The notes: a model not told the origin generated them from the letters alone. A DNA stretch of 64,000 nucleotides from Sporomusa malonica (GCF_900176355.1 NZ_FWXI01000014.1:62001-126000); one strand, 5' to 3'. Numbered from the stretch's first letter, positions 27,213 through 35,733 are shown. Made by a program: numbers and translations.

Positions 27213-27725
27213 TTATAAATATTGTTTTACAACCTCCATGATTTTTGGGTAGTTTGGTTGTTCCTCAATATTGGAAACATATTCAACATAACGGATAACA
27301 TTTTCTTTATCAATCACAACGGCACCTCGGCTGAGCAAGCGCAGTTCCTCAATAACAAAGCCGTATTTTAAGCCAAAATCAAGATCCTTATGGTCGGATA
27401 CAGTTTTAACATTACTAATCTCTTTAGCCGCACAGTAGCGTGTCAGCGCAAACGGCAAATCAACACTAATGGATAATACCAGAAGGCCCTCAATATTACC
27501 CGCATCTTGGTTAAACCAGCGAGTCTGCATATCACACACAGGAGTATCAATTGATGGTACTGCACTAATCACTCGTACTTGCCCTTTGGTATCACTTAGA
27601 GAGAGTGTTTTCAAATCTGGTGTTAATACTGTAAAATCAGGTGCTGTGTCTCCGACTTTCACCTCTTTGCCCAGAAGTGTCAGCGGATTACCGCCGAATT
27701 TAACGACATCGGTACGCTTGTCCAT
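27213..27725 (-). CDS. tpx: Thiol peroxidase (Tpx)
   Basis: Thioredoxin-dependent 2-Cys peroxiredoxin of the Tpx class, 170 residues. Motifs: VKVGDTAPDFTVL, peroxidatic Cys in SIDTPVCDMQTRWFN (about residue 60), resolving Cys in TRYCAAKEISNV (about 94). Reduces hydrogen and alkyl peroxides in the cytoplasm. The start is preceded by AAGGGGGACTATTT on the minus strand. Clusters with other oxidative-stress proteins (ferritin-like protein). Confidence 0.96.
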   Translation of the reverse strand: MDKRTDVVKFGGNPLTLLGKEVKVGDTAPDFTVLTPDLKTLSLSDTKGQVRVISAVPSIDTPVCDMQTRWFNQDAGNIEGLLVLSISVDLPFALTRYCAAKEISNVKTVSDHKDLDFGLKYGFVIEELRLLSRGAVVIDKENVIRYVEYVSNIEEQPNYPKIMEVVKQYL

Positions 27726-27754
27726 AAATAGTCCCCCTTAATATTAGAATTCAG

Positions 27755-28132
27755 TCACTTCACCGCCGCTAATTGACCGATATTGCCTGGTATTGAATCA
27801 TAGGTTTCACCAGGCTCAATATCACCGCTGTGACTATAGCCTCTTAACTCCCAATAGCCCATTACATACTTTTCCACAAACTCGATTTTTACCAGCCATT
27901 TGCAGCTTTTATATCCCCAGAGATTGGGGATAAGCATTCTGAGTGGTCCGCCGTATTCATCTTCAAGCGATTCACCGCCTGCACCCCATACCAGCATCGA
28001 GGTTGATGCTGACAAATCAGTGAGCAGTACTGTAGTAGTATAGTCTTTAGCTCTTGAGAAGAGGGCATATCTTCTTACGCAAATCCATCCTTTCCAAGAA
28101 TGATTATTGGGTATATAATAATAATGTAACAT
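27755..28132 (-). pseudogene. Truncated molybdopterin-dependent oxidoreductase (sulfite oxidase/MsrP-like)
   Basis: The 125-residue frame matches only the C-terminal part of the oxidoreductase molybdopterin-binding domain: RAKDYTTTVLLTDL, EYGGPLRMLIPNLWGYKSCKW, KIEFVEKYVMGYWELRGYSH. The N-terminal half, with the cofactor-binding region and its cysteine, is missing upstream, where only 130 AT-rich bases precede the ferritin-like gene. Residues 1-30 look decayed. A remnant is more likely than a functional short protein. Confidence 0.75.
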
Positions 28133-28262
28133 GACATTGCTAATTATTCACTATTTTTTGAAAAAAGTTATAAAAGTCACAAACTTCCAAAAGGAATTTG
28201 CTTGGAAATATGGAATATATCAGTAGATTTATAATATGCAAATAAAGGGAGGTTATATAATT

Positions 28263-28772
28263 ATGGGAAAAAACGCCTGTGATATGGGCAATTTGTTCAG
28301 CGATCTGGAGGCTTTAAGAATCGCGATTGATATGGAGGCCCGTGGTCGCGATTTCTACAAAAAAGCGTATGATCAAGCTGAAACCAAAGAACACAAAGAC
28401 TTGTTCATGCTACTTATGAATGAAGAAATTCAACATCACGATCAATTTACTAAGCTCTATAACAAGGTTAAAGAAAACCAACAAGTTGGTGAGGATTATC
28501 TGTTTGATCAAGAGACTTCCCGCTACCTTACTGTGCTTGCTGAACCATATGTTTTCCCTAAAGACAAAGCTGAGGAAAAATTTCCTGAATTTAAAAGTAT
28601 TGCTGATATTTTAAGAGCGGCTATGCAGGATGAAAAAGATTCAATATTGTTCTATGATGCCTTGGCTAAATGTGCCAAATTTGAAGACGCCAGAAATGTG
28701 TTCAACCTCTTGAAATCCGAGGAGCAGACACACGTAGTAAAATTACGTGAAATGCTTGACGGTTGGGCTTAA
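28263..28772 (+). CDS. Ferritin-like diiron protein (rubrerythrin N-domain type)
   Basis: Protein of 169 residues with a four-helix diiron domain: DMEARGRDFYKKA, MNEEIQHHDQF (ExxH), MQDEKDSILFYDAL and KSEEQTHVVKL (second ExxH). There is no C-terminal rubredoxin Cys4 site, so it is an erythrin/ferritin-like form, probably in peroxide or iron stress. ATG 28263 follows AAAGGGAGGTTATATAATT; the 9 residues encoded upstream are not needed. Confidence 0.9.
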   Translation: MGKNACDMGNLFSDLEALRIAIDMEARGRDFYKKAYDQAETKEHKDLFMLLMNEEIQHHDQFTKLYNKVKENQQVGEDYLFDQETSRYLTVLAEPYVFPKDKAEEKFPEFKSIADILRAAMQDEKDSILFYDALAKCAKFEDARNVFNLLKSEEQTHVVKLREMLDGWA

Positions 28773-28801
28773 GAATCGGATTTATTTATTTTAAAGTAAG
28801 T

Positions 28802-28830
28802 AAAATAGCGTCGTTTTGGCGCTATTTTTT
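28802..28830 (+). terminator. Terminator
   Basis: AAAATAGCG / CGCTATTTTTT, loop of nine bases. Confidence 0.85.
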
Positions 28831-28933
28831 ATTTGAGAAAAAAAGTTCTTTCTTTTAGCAGGAATTTTACAAGAAACATCTAATTTATAATAATATTCCA
28901 ATACATATAATTATCATATGGGAGGTTCGATTT

Positions 28934-29605
28934 ATGGAACTTAAAACTGATTTACTTGAGAAAGGCGCTATTGTTCAGCGCGACAGAGAAACCTATGCAA
29001 TTGCTCCTCATATTCCTGGGGGGGTTATACTTGATATTAATTTATTAAGAAAAATTGCTGATGTTTCTGAAAAATATGGTGCCAAAGCACTCAAATTGAC
29101 CTCAGCACAACGGATTGCCATTGTTGGTATTTCTGAAGATAAAATTGACGCTGTTTGGGAAGATTTGGGGATGGAAAAAGGTGCTGCCGTTGGCCTGTGC
29201 GTCCGTAGCGTCAAGATTTGTCCTGCAACTCATTTCTGCAAGCGTGCTCAACAAGATGGACTCACATTGGGTCTAGAGATTGATAAATTGTATCATGGTA
29301 TGGAATTGCCTGGTAAATGTAAATTTGGCGTTAGCGGCTGTACCAATTCCTGTGCTGAGGGTTGGGTTAAGGATATTGGCCTTATTGGTACCGCCAAAGG
29401 CTGGAAGGTTGTGATCGGCGGTTGCGCCGGCGCCAGAGCTAGAATAGCCGACCTGTTAGCTGAAGAATTACCCCAGGCTGATGTGTTGCCGCTCATTGAA
29501 AAAATTATTGCCTACTATAAGGCAACCGCTCGAAAACATGAGCGTATCGGTATGATGATTGATCGCTTAGGTTTAGACACTGTAAAACAAGGTATCTTGG
29601 CTTAA
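28934..29605 (+). CDS. Small sulfite/nitrite reductase-like siroheme protein
   Basis: Protein of 223 residues. An N-terminal ferredoxin-like half domain (KGAIVQRDRETYAIAPHIPG, LKLTSAQRIAIVG) precedes the siroheme/4Fe-4S half with CPATHFCKRAQQ (about 95-106) and CKFGVSGCTNSCAEGW (about 130-145). It matches single-repeat sulfite-reductase-like proteins of anaerobes, about one third of full-length enzymes. ATG 28934 follows GGGAGGTTCGATTT. No electron-transfer partner is adjacent. A redox or assimilatory role is inferred. Confidence 0.85.
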   Translation: MELKTDLLEKGAIVQRDRETYAIAPHIPGGVILDINLLRKIADVSEKYGAKALKLTSAQRIAIVGISEDKIDAVWEDLGMEKGAAVGLCVRSVKICPATHFCKRAQQDGLTLGLEIDKLYHGMELPGKCKFGVSGCTNSCAEGWVKDIGLIGTAKGWKVVIGGCAGARARIADLLAEELPQADVLPLIEKIIAYYKATARKHERIGMMIDRLGLDTVKQGILA

Positions 29606-29612
29606 TGAGTAG

Positions 29613-29640
29613 AGCGCTTGGTGTACCCAGGCGCTTTTTT
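29613..29640 (+). terminator. Terminator
   Basis: AGCGCTTGG / CCCAGGCGCTTTTTT just after the stop. Confidence 0.8.
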
Positions 29641-29644
29641 CTTT

Positions 29645-29736
29645 TATCCTGTAAGAAAGTATAACTTTCCGTCTGGATAAGGGCAACATCGGCTTCCGCT
29701 TTCGCCAAAGGCTCGGCGCAAGCCGTGTTTTCTTTA
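29645..29736 (+). repeat. Dispersed two-hairpin repeat, A-type copy R2
   Basis: 5' hairpin TATCCTGTAAGAAAGTATAA then CTTTCCGTCTGGATAAGGG, followed by the A module CGGCTTCCGC...GGCGCAAGCCG and GTGTTTTCTTTA. Intergenic, directly after a terminator. Confidence 0.9.
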
Positions 29737-29803
29737 GCAAGAATTATGGAATTTTTTCTAAAATAGCGGTATACTGTGAGTAAAGAATGTACTTAAGGGG
29801 GCG

Positions 29804-31057
29804 GTGGCTATTCAAGCTAATCATTCGCATACTATTGAATGGGTTCTTGCGCAGCTAGAGCATATAGCTCAGTTTGGCCAAGATAAGTCTGGCGTCACAC
29901 GCCTGGCATTTAGCAAAGCCGATCATCAGGCGCGGCAGTACATCATTGAGCTTATGCAAGATATAGGACTTGTCGTACATGTTGATGCTATTGGCAACAT
30001 TATCGGCCGGTATGAGCCAGAAGGTATTCAAGCACACGTGCCGGCTGTGGTGACAGGTTCCCATCTTGACACTGTCCCTGCAGGCGGCAAATACGACGGT
30101 GTACTGGGAGTAATATGCGGCTTAGCAGCTGTTAAAAGATTAAAGGAACGAAGTGATATTAAGCATCCCCTGGAAGTAGTGGTTTTTTCTGCCGAAGAGT
30201 CCAGCCGCTTTAACTTTGCGACGATGGGAAGTAAAGCCATGGCTGGTCTGGCAAATATTTCTTCCTGGAAACGAATTGTAGATCAGGAGGGAATAAGCTT
30301 TGCTTCTGAATTGGCGACCCTTGGCCTACAAATTGAACATATTGGGTCTGCCGCCCGGGCCAATAATAGTATTAAGGGATTTGTTGAACTCCATATTGAA
30401 CAAGGACGAATTTTAGAACAGGGTCGAGTGAATATCGGCATAGTTGATAAAGTTTCTTCTCCTACTAGATTAAAAATAACAGTGACTGGAATGGCTGGCC
30501 ATTCCGGCGGTGCCCCGATTGAAGAACGGCAGGATGCGCTGGTTAGCGCGGCTATGATTGTGTTAGCTGTCAGAAATATTGCTGCAGACTATGATTATCA
30601 GGGGTCAGTGGCGACAGTGACAATTCTAAAAACATTTCCAGGTGCAATTAACGTAATCCCCGGACAGGTTGAAATGTGGGTGGATATTCGTGGTACAGAG
30701 CATGGCAGCATAATTGAAATACTGCAAGAAATAAAGGATGCTATCAGTACAATCGCTGATGATAACGATACACCGGTAGCTATCGAGGTGCTCGCGTCAG
30801 AAAAACCGATGATACTTGACTATACAATAAATAAAACAATTGAAGATGTCTGCCAGAAGCTAAAACTGACAAGCTTGCGGCTTGATAGTCGTTCAGGGCA
30901 TGATGCAATGAATATGGCTCATATCGCGCCGGCAGGATTAATATTTATTCCCTGCAAGGAGGGTGTCAGTCACAATGGCAGTGAATATGTTGCAAGTGAA
31001 GCTATTGCTGCTGGTCTGGCGGTTCTAACCGAAACTATCTACCAACTAGCAAAATAG
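29804..31057 (+). CDS. M20 family N-carbamoyl-L-amino acid / allantoate amidohydrolase
   Basis: Dinuclear zinc hydrolase of 417 residues in the AllC/HyuC branch. Metal-binding and catalytic motifs: VTGSHLDTVPAGGKYDGVLG (near 85), VVFSAEESSRF (near 127), GFVELHIEQGRILE (near 190), and HDAMNMAHIAPAGLIFIP plus GVSHNGSEY near the end. GTG 29804 follows AAGGGGGCG; TATACT at 29770-29775 is a possible -10. It probably releases ammonia and CO2 from N-carbamoyl compounds or ureides; the substrate is not resolvable. Confidence 0.9.
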   Translation: MAIQANHSHTIEWVLAQLEHIAQFGQDKSGVTRLAFSKADHQARQYIIELMQDIGLVVHVDAIGNIIGRYEPEGIQAHVPAVVTGSHLDTVPAGGKYDGVLGVICGLAAVKRLKERSDIKHPLEVVVFSAEESSRFNFATMGSKAMAGLANISSWKRIVDQEGISFASELATLGLQIEHIGSAARANNSIKGFVELHIEQGRILEQGRVNIGIVDKVSSPTRLKITVTGMAGHSGGAPIEERQDALVSAAMIVLAVRNIAADYDYQGSVATVTILKTFPGAINVIPGQVEMWVDIRGTEHGSIIEILQEIKDAISTIADDNDTPVAIEVLASEKPMILDYTINKTIEDVCQKLKLTSLRLDSRSGHDAMNMAHIAPAGLIFIPCKEGVSHNGSEYVASEAIAAGLAVLTETIYQLAK

Positions 31058-31077
31058 AACTTTTCTTATATATTATT

Positions 31078-31108
31078 GCCCCTTGCTAAAGCAAGCGGGC
31101 TTTTTTTC
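31078..31108 (+). terminator. Terminator
   Basis: GCCCCTTGCT / AGCAAGCGGGC followed by TTTTTTT. Confidence 0.85.
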
Positions 31109-31193
31109 TTGAAATTACCGCTATTAATTATGTTAACTGTATGATAAACTGTCATTCGAACCCAGACCATCAAATGAGAGGAGTATCGTAACA

Positions 31194-31982
31194 TTGAAGA
31201 ACAAGATAGCTGCTATCCTGTTGATGGTTTTCGCAATGCCGCTGCTTTCCTCGGCTCTGCCTAAGGCTGAGGCCGCGTTTTTGGAGGACAAGCTTGCCGA
31301 AGCCGTTGCAGGCAGCCCAACTGCCGCCCAAATACAAGAGTTGATCAAAATAAAAGATAGCCTGGGACAGGGCAATAAAGAAGCTTTGTGGGGTACAATT
31401 GCGCAGACTGCTATTGAACGTACAGGTAAAGCTAGTACAGTTAACGATATTGCCGCTGTGGCGGCACAACTGACAGGCCAAGACCAGACAGGCCTAAAGG
31501 AGAATATTGTTAAGGTGGTAGAGACCACTGTCCGCAGTAAAGTACAGGAGAAAGTCCAGACAGAGGTAACTGACCGTTTAGCCGGATACCAGAATGAATT
31601 CGCCTTGCTTTCGATGTTATTAAATAACAGCAATATCCTAACTCCTAAAGCTGTAGAGAATAATAACTCGCTTGCCGGTGCTCCGCAAAACTATCGTAAA
31701 ATGCTTGATATGACAGCAACTGCTTATGGCCCTGGCCCGCTTGATAATGGTAAGTGGAATGATCTGACCTATGCAGGCGGTAAGGTGAAAAAAGGTGTAG
31801 TGGCTGTTGACCCTAATGTTATCCCTATGGGAACAAAATTGTGGATCGAAGGTTATGGCGAGGCCATTGCAGACGACCAAGGGAGCGCTATACAAGGAAA
31901 TCGTGTTGACTTAGCTTTTAATACAAGACAAGAAGCTTTGGATTATGGTATTAAGAAAGTAAAGGTATATGTGCTTAATTAA
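31194..31982 (+). CDS. Secreted 3D-domain protein
   Basis: Protein of 262 residues: signal peptide (IAAILLMVFAMPLLSSALPKAEA), a helical region with Thr/Val-rich amphipathic segments (about 30-150), and a C-terminal 3D domain (about 170-262). The domain has MTATAYGPGP, the aspartates in AVDPNVIPMGTKLWI, EAIADDQGSAI and RVDLAFNTRQEAL. The 3D domain is the catalytic fold of MltA and resuscitation-promoting factor-like wall lytic enzymes. TTG 31194 follows GAGAGGAGTATCGTAACA. First of three wall-related genes. Confidence 0.9.
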   Translation: MKNKIAAILLMVFAMPLLSSALPKAEAAFLEDKLAEAVAGSPTAAQIQELIKIKDSLGQGNKEALWGTIAQTAIERTGKASTVNDIAAVAAQLTGQDQTGLKENIVKVVETTVRSKVQEKVQTEVTDRLAGYQNEFALLSMLLNNSNILTPKAVENNNSLAGAPQNYRKMLDMTATAYGPGPLDNGKWNDLTYAGGKVKKGVVAVDPNVIPMGTKLWIEGYGEAIADDQGSAIQGNRVDLAFNTRQEALDYGIKKVKVYVLN

Positions 31983-32003
31983 CCGGCTGAGGCCGGTTTT
32001 TCT
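31981..32003 (+). terminator. Terminator
   Basis: AACCGGC / GGCCGGTTTTTC overlapping the end of the 3D-domain gene. Confidence 0.8.
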
Positions 32004-32079
32004 TTATTGACTTCATATCCCTTTCTGTCAGTGCATATATTTTTGAGAAGAATAGCTGGTTGCAGGGAGGGAACACAGG

Positions 32080-32799
32080 GTGAGTTCTAAAGTATCGTTG
32101 AGATTTAGGCGCTCCCGTATATTTTATGGGATAGCTATCGTGGCCATCTTGAGTGTTGTTTTTGGTATTATTGGCTTTGAATATATGGATGAGCGAGAAC
32201 TAGCTGCTATTGAGACTAATCAGCCTACTGAGGCGCCGCAGGGAAAAGTGAGTGTTGTAATAAAAATTCAATCAAGAGTGCTTGAAATATATAGTGATGA
32301 CCAGTTATATAAAAAATATCGGATTGCTGTAGGTAAAGGGGAAACACCTACCCCTATTGGAGAGTGGAATGTAGTATGGAAGGATTACAACTGGGGGACA
32401 GGTTTTGGTACACGTTGGATGGGGTTAAATGTGCCTTGGGGTACATTTGGTATTCACGGGACTAATAAACCGTGGACAATTGGCCAATTCGCCAGCCATG
32501 GCTGTATCAGGATGCGCAACAAAGATGTTGAAGAACTGTTTGAGTGGATTCCTATTGGTACCCCGGTACGTATTGAGGGTCGAAAAATTAAGATAGAAAG
32601 GAATCTAAAATACAAGACATCAGGATCTGACGTAGTTGCCCTCCAGGTTAAGCTTAAAGAGTTAGGATACTTTCAGGGGCGAGCTGACGGTTTGTTTGGG
32701 GCTATGACTGAAGAGGCGGTAAAAGCCTATCAGGCAGAAAAAGGAATACCTGTTAACGGTGTAGCTACTAAAGAACTTTGTGCAACACTAGGAATATAG
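32080..32799 (+). CDS. L,D-transpeptidase with peptidoglycan-binding domain
   Basis: Membrane-anchored wall enzyme of 239 residues. It has one N-terminal membrane helix (IFYGIAIVAILSVVFGIIGF, about 14-33), a YkuD domain (about 55-170) with the active-site pattern HGTNKPWTIGQFASHGCIRM (catalytic Cys in SHGCIR), and a C-terminal PG_binding_1 domain (about 175-239). Makes 3-3 crosslinks or attaches wall partners. GTG 32080 follows GGGAGGGAACACAGG. Confidence 0.93.
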   Translation: MSSKVSLRFRRSRIFYGIAIVAILSVVFGIIGFEYMDERELAAIETNQPTEAPQGKVSVVIKIQSRVLEIYSDDQLYKKYRIAVGKGETPTPIGEWNVVWKDYNWGTGFGTRWMGLNVPWGTFGIHGTNKPWTIGQFASHGCIRMRNKDVEELFEWIPIGTPVRIEGRKIKIERNLKYKTSGSDVVALQVKLKELGYFQGRADGLFGAMTEEAVKAYQAEKGIPVNGVATKELCATLGI

Positions 32800-32880
32800 A
32801 AAGTAGTAAAGAATTTTAATGAAGATTTAACAATTGGCCGATAATAGGAGATAATCTGAAATTATAGCAGTTTACTGAAT

Positions 32881-32909
32881 TTGACCAAGCTTGAATTTTC
32901 GTGTATTCT
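32881..32909 (+). promoter_or_regulatory. Promoter of c-di-AMP riboswitch transcript
   Basis: TTGACC, 17-base spacer, TATTCT, a few bases before the riboswitch. Confidence 0.6.
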
Positions 32910-32914
32910 ACTTA

Positions 32915-33064
32915 TAATGCCGAATCCTTATAAGGTACGGGGGAACCAATAAAAATACAGGGGTGAATCCGCAAAAATATGCGGTAGGGCGTTCTCATGT
33001 TCCTTCTCTTTTGCCCGAATCCGACAGCTAACCCCGGAGGCTAAAGCTAATGAGGTTTTTGTTA
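32915..33064 (+). promoter_or_regulatory. c-di-AMP riboswitch (ydaO/yuaA)
   Basis: Conserved blocks in order: GCCGAATCC, GGTACGGGGGAACCAAT, GGGGTGAATCC, TAGGGC, TTTTGCCCGAATCCGACAGC, TAACCCCGGAGGCT. This is the ydaO class, typically an OFF switch for wall hydrolases and K+ or osmolyte transport. TGAGGTTTTTGTT at its end may be the terminator. It precedes the second 3D-domain protein. The 3' block is partly duplicated at 33077-33096. Confidence 0.92.
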
Positions 33065-33117
33065 TTTGCACTGCATGACAACTAACTTCGGAGGCTTATT
33101 GTAAGAGAGGTGATACA

Positions 33118-33882
33118 TTGAAAAAATCTTTTTTGGCAGCAATTTTTGCTGCTGCCCTGTTGCTTGGCGTTAGCATGCCTTTAGTGGAATCAGCTGCTGC
33201 ACCAGCAGCTACTACAAAACCAGCAGCTACTACAAAACCAGCAGCTACTACAAAACCAGCAGCTACTACAACACCAGCAGCTACTACAACACCAGCAGCT
33301 ACTACAACACCAGCAGCTACTACAACACCAGCAGCTACTACAACACCAGCAGTTACTACTGCACCACAACAGGAACAAGCTGCTCCTCTAACTGTGGGTA
33401 CGCGGGGCGATGCTGTGCGAGCCGTACAAAAGTTTCTTGCAGATGGTGGATTTTATGCCGGGGAGATTGACGGTATTTTTGGTCCGGTCACCGCTAAGGC
33501 TGTAAAAGATTTTCAACACAGTACCAGTTTACAAGTTACTGGTGCTGTTGACAAAGAAACATTTACCTATCTTGAGCGTTTGGCTGGTGAGCCCAGTAGA
33601 TACAGCCGTTCTCTTATTATGAGTGCGTCCGCCTACACTGCACATGATCCTGGCAATGGTAGTTATACATATCGAGGCAACCTCTTACGTAAAGGCATGG
33701 CTGCCGTTGATCCATCAGTAATTCCTTTAGGAACCCGGTTATACATCAAAGGATATGGCTATGCAATAGCTGACGATATCGGCGGCGCTATTAAAGGACA
33801 GCGAATTGACTTGGCTTTTGAGAGCCGTCGTGATGCTTTGAACTTTGGTGTTCAAAAAGTAACAGTCCTTATAATTGACTAA
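33118..33882 (+). CDS. Secreted 3D-domain protein with PG-binding domain and Thr/Pro/Ala repeat
   Basis: Protein of 254 residues: signal peptide (about 1-26), low-complexity linker of hexapeptides PAATTK (3 copies) and PAATTT (5 copies) ending PAVTTA (about 28-81), a PG_binding_1 domain (about 92-150, GTRGDAVRAVQKFLADGGFY), and a 3D domain (about 165-254) with the aspartates in AVDPSVIPLGTRLYI and YAIADDIGG. A wall lytic enzyme on a flexible tether is inferred. TTG 33118 follows GAGAGGTGATACA. Controlled by the c-di-AMP riboswitch. Confidence 0.92.
   Translation: MKKSFLAAIFAAALLLGVSMPLVESAAAPAATTKPAATTKPAATTKPAATTTPAATTTPAATTTPAATTTPAATTTPAVTTAPQQEQAAPLTVGTRGDAVRAVQKFLADGGFYAGEIDGIFGPVTAKAVKDFQHSTSLQVTGAVDKETFTYLERLAGEPSRYSRSLIMSASAYTAHDPGNGSYTYRGNLLRKGMAAVDPSVIPLGTRLYIKGYGYAIADDIGGAIKGQRIDLAFESRRDALNFGVQKVTVLIID
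33199..33360 (+). repeat. 18-bp tandem repeat coding PAATT(K/T)
   Basis: Nine consecutive 18-base units of the form CCAGCAGCTACTACAAMA in frame within the 3D-domain gene. They are nearly identical at DNA level, so recent slippage expansion is likely. Confidence 0.95.
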
Positions 33883-33887
33883 AGATC

Positions 33888-33912
33888 AGCAGGCTTCGGC
33901 CTGCTTTTTTTT
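33888..33912 (+). terminator. Terminator
   Basis: AGCAGGC-TTCG-GCCTGCT followed by a T run. Confidence 0.92.
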
Positions 33913-34038
33913 GTATATATTGTTATCCATCACAGAATATTAAAAAGCCCCAAGTACTATACTACACTTATCCGATGACCAAGTCGTTGGAAGGTGGTCG
34001 GCTAAACTTTTTATACTATATACGGGGGCGTGTTGGGA

Positions 34039-34491
34039 TTGAACCTAATCTCTGGTGAAATGCTGCCGCTGGTACTTGCTTTAATTTCCGGGGTGTTAAT
34101 GGCGGTACAGGGTTCGCTTAATACTTCGTTAAGCAAGGCCATTGGCCTATTAGAAGCTACCTTTATTGTTCAAATTACGGGAACTATTTTAGTGATGATA
34201 TTACTGTTTATATTTAACCTGGGAAAAGGCAATTTGTATGCATGGCAGGACGCACCGTGGTATTCCTGGCTGGGCGGTATTATTGGTGTAGCCATAATAT
34301 ACCTGGTAGCTGCCAGCATACCAAGTGTCGGTGTGGCCAATGCCACCACGGCCATCATTGTTGGTCAGGTATTAACGGCTATCATTATTGATCAGTTTGG
34401 CGGATTTGGTCTTGAACGTATGGCTTGCAGCCCAAAACAGGTAGTTGGACTGGTATTACTCGCAGTTGGCGCTAAAATGTTGTTAAAATAG
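34039..34491 (+). CDS. YdcZ/DUF606 family DMT transporter
   Basis: Membrane protein of about 150 residues with five hydrophobic helices. It fits the short YdcZ (DUF606) branch of the drug/metabolite transporter superfamily: LISGVLMAVQGSLNTSLSKA, GGIIGVAIIYLVAASIPSVG, ATTAIIVGQVLTAIIIDQFG. TTG 34039 is chosen because GGGGG ends 10 bases upstream; GTG 34030 lies too close to it. Small members often work as pairs, but no partner is adjacent. Substrate unknown. Confidence 0.85.
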   Translation: MNLISGEMLPLVLALISGVLMAVQGSLNTSLSKAIGLLEATFIVQITGTILVMILLFIFNLGKGNLYAWQDAPWYSWLGGIIGVAIIYLVAASIPSVGVANATTAIIVGQVLTAIIIDQFGGFGLERMACSPKQVVGLVLLAVGAKMLLK

Positions 34492-34522
34492 TACATTTTT
34501 TTTATTTTTTTGCATTAAGGTG

Positions 34523-34551
34523 TTAACAAAGAAAAAATTATGCGGTATACT
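34523..34551 (+). promoter_or_regulatory. Promoter of acyl-CoA dehydrogenase
   Basis: TTAACA, 17-base spacer, TATACT, about 49 bases before the start. Confidence 0.55.
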
Positions 34552-34599
34552 TATCATTAGTATTTTTTGGTATTATGCTAACAAACAAGGAGGCAAAGC

Positions 34600-35733
34600 A
34601 TGGATTTTAACTTTACTCCCGATCAACTGGATCTACAAAAGATGGTAAAAGATTTTGTTGCAAAAGAAATCACGCCTCACGCTTTAGAGATGGATAAAGA
34701 AGGTGTGGTTCCGCCTGAATTGTGGAAGAAGCTTGCCGAGGCAGGCTTGCTCAATTTAACTGTTCCTGAAGAATATGACGGGCCTGGTCTTGATGCGGTT
34801 TCAATTGCTCTTATATATGAAGAATTAGGCAAAGGCTGTGCAGGTGTAGCCACGACAACTGCTGCTAATGCGTTAGCTTCCTATCCGGTCGTGTTATTAG
34901 GTACTGATGAGCAAAAAAGAAAAATGTTTGAGGTTATCAATAATGGTAAGCTGGCTGCTTTTGCTCTAACCGAACCTGGTGCCGGTTCAGATGCTGGGGC
35001 AGTTGCAACGACCGCTGTCAAAGACGGCAGCGATTATATCATTAATGGCACTAAGTGCTTCATTACCAATGGTGGTATTGCCGATATCTATATTATATTT
35101 GCCAATACTCGCAAAACAGCGGGTATCCGCGGCTTAACGGCCTTTATTGTTGAGAAGGGTACACCAGGCTTCTCTATTGGTAAAGAAGAAGAGAAAATGG
35201 GTATAAGAGCATCTAATACCTGCGAATTGGTTTTGGAAAACGTGCGTATCCCGGCTAGCAATAGAATTGGCCGTGAAGGTGAAGGCTTTAAGGTTGCAAT
35301 GAAGACGCTTGATGCTGCTCGTCCATTTGTTGGTGCAGTGTCAGTAGGCTTATCGCAAGCTGCATTTGAACTTGCTGTTAAATACTCGAAAGAGCGGGTA
35401 CAATTTGATAAGCCAATTGCTTCATTCCAACTTGTACAGGCCATGTTGGCTGATATGGCTATGCAAATTGAGGCTGCTCGCCTGTTGGTTTATAAAGCCT
35501 GCTGGATGAAAGATCAGGGTGTTCCATATGCAAAAGAATCGGCTATTGCCAAATGCTTTGCCGCTGATACTGCCATGAAGGTTACTACCGATGCTGTGCA
35601 AGTGTTAGGTGGCTATGGCTATTCTAAAGAATACCCGGCTGAGAAATATATGCGCGATGCTAAAATTATGCAGATTTACGAAGGAACCAACCAAATACAA
35701 CGCTTGGTAATTGCCAATAACATCCTGTACTAA
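34600..35733 (+). CDS. Acyl-CoA dehydrogenase (short-chain/butyryl-CoA type)
   Basis: FAD enzyme of 377 residues. Signatures: FALTEPGAGSDAGA (near 127), YIINGTKCFITNGG (near 148), VQVLGGYGYSKEYPAEKYMRDAK (near 335) and the catalytic Glu in QIYEGTNQIQRLV (near 362), as in butyryl-CoA dehydrogenases. No etfAB, crotonase or thiolase gene is adjacent, so chain length and direction are uncertain. ATG 34600 follows AAGGAGGCAAAGC. Confidence 0.93.
   Translation: MDFNFTPDQLDLQKMVKDFVAKEITPHALEMDKEGVVPPELWKKLAEAGLLNLTVPEEYDGPGLDAVSIALIYEELGKGCAGVATTTAANALASYPVVLLGTDEQKRKMFEVINNGKLAAFALTEPGAGSDAGAVATTAVKDGSDYIINGTKCFITNGGIADIYIIFANTRKTAGIRGLTAFIVEKGTPGFSIGKEEEKMGIRASNTCELVLENVRIPASNRIGREGEGFKVAMKTLDAARPFVGAVSVGLSQAAFELAVKYSKERVQFDKPIASFQLVQAMLADMAMQIEAARLLVYKACWMKDQGVPYAKESAIAKCFAADTAMKVTTDAVQVLGGYGYSKEYPAEKYMRDAKIMQIYEGTNQIQRLVIANNILY

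Noticed and set aside
33199..33360. Regular 18-bp units considered as a CRISPR-like array
   Set aside because: Units are contiguous without spacers and are in frame in a protein; no cas genes are present.
33190..33378. Cys/Ser/Trp-rich minus-strand frame
   Set aside because: Antisense reading of the PAATT(K/T) tandem repeat; purely a compositional artefact.
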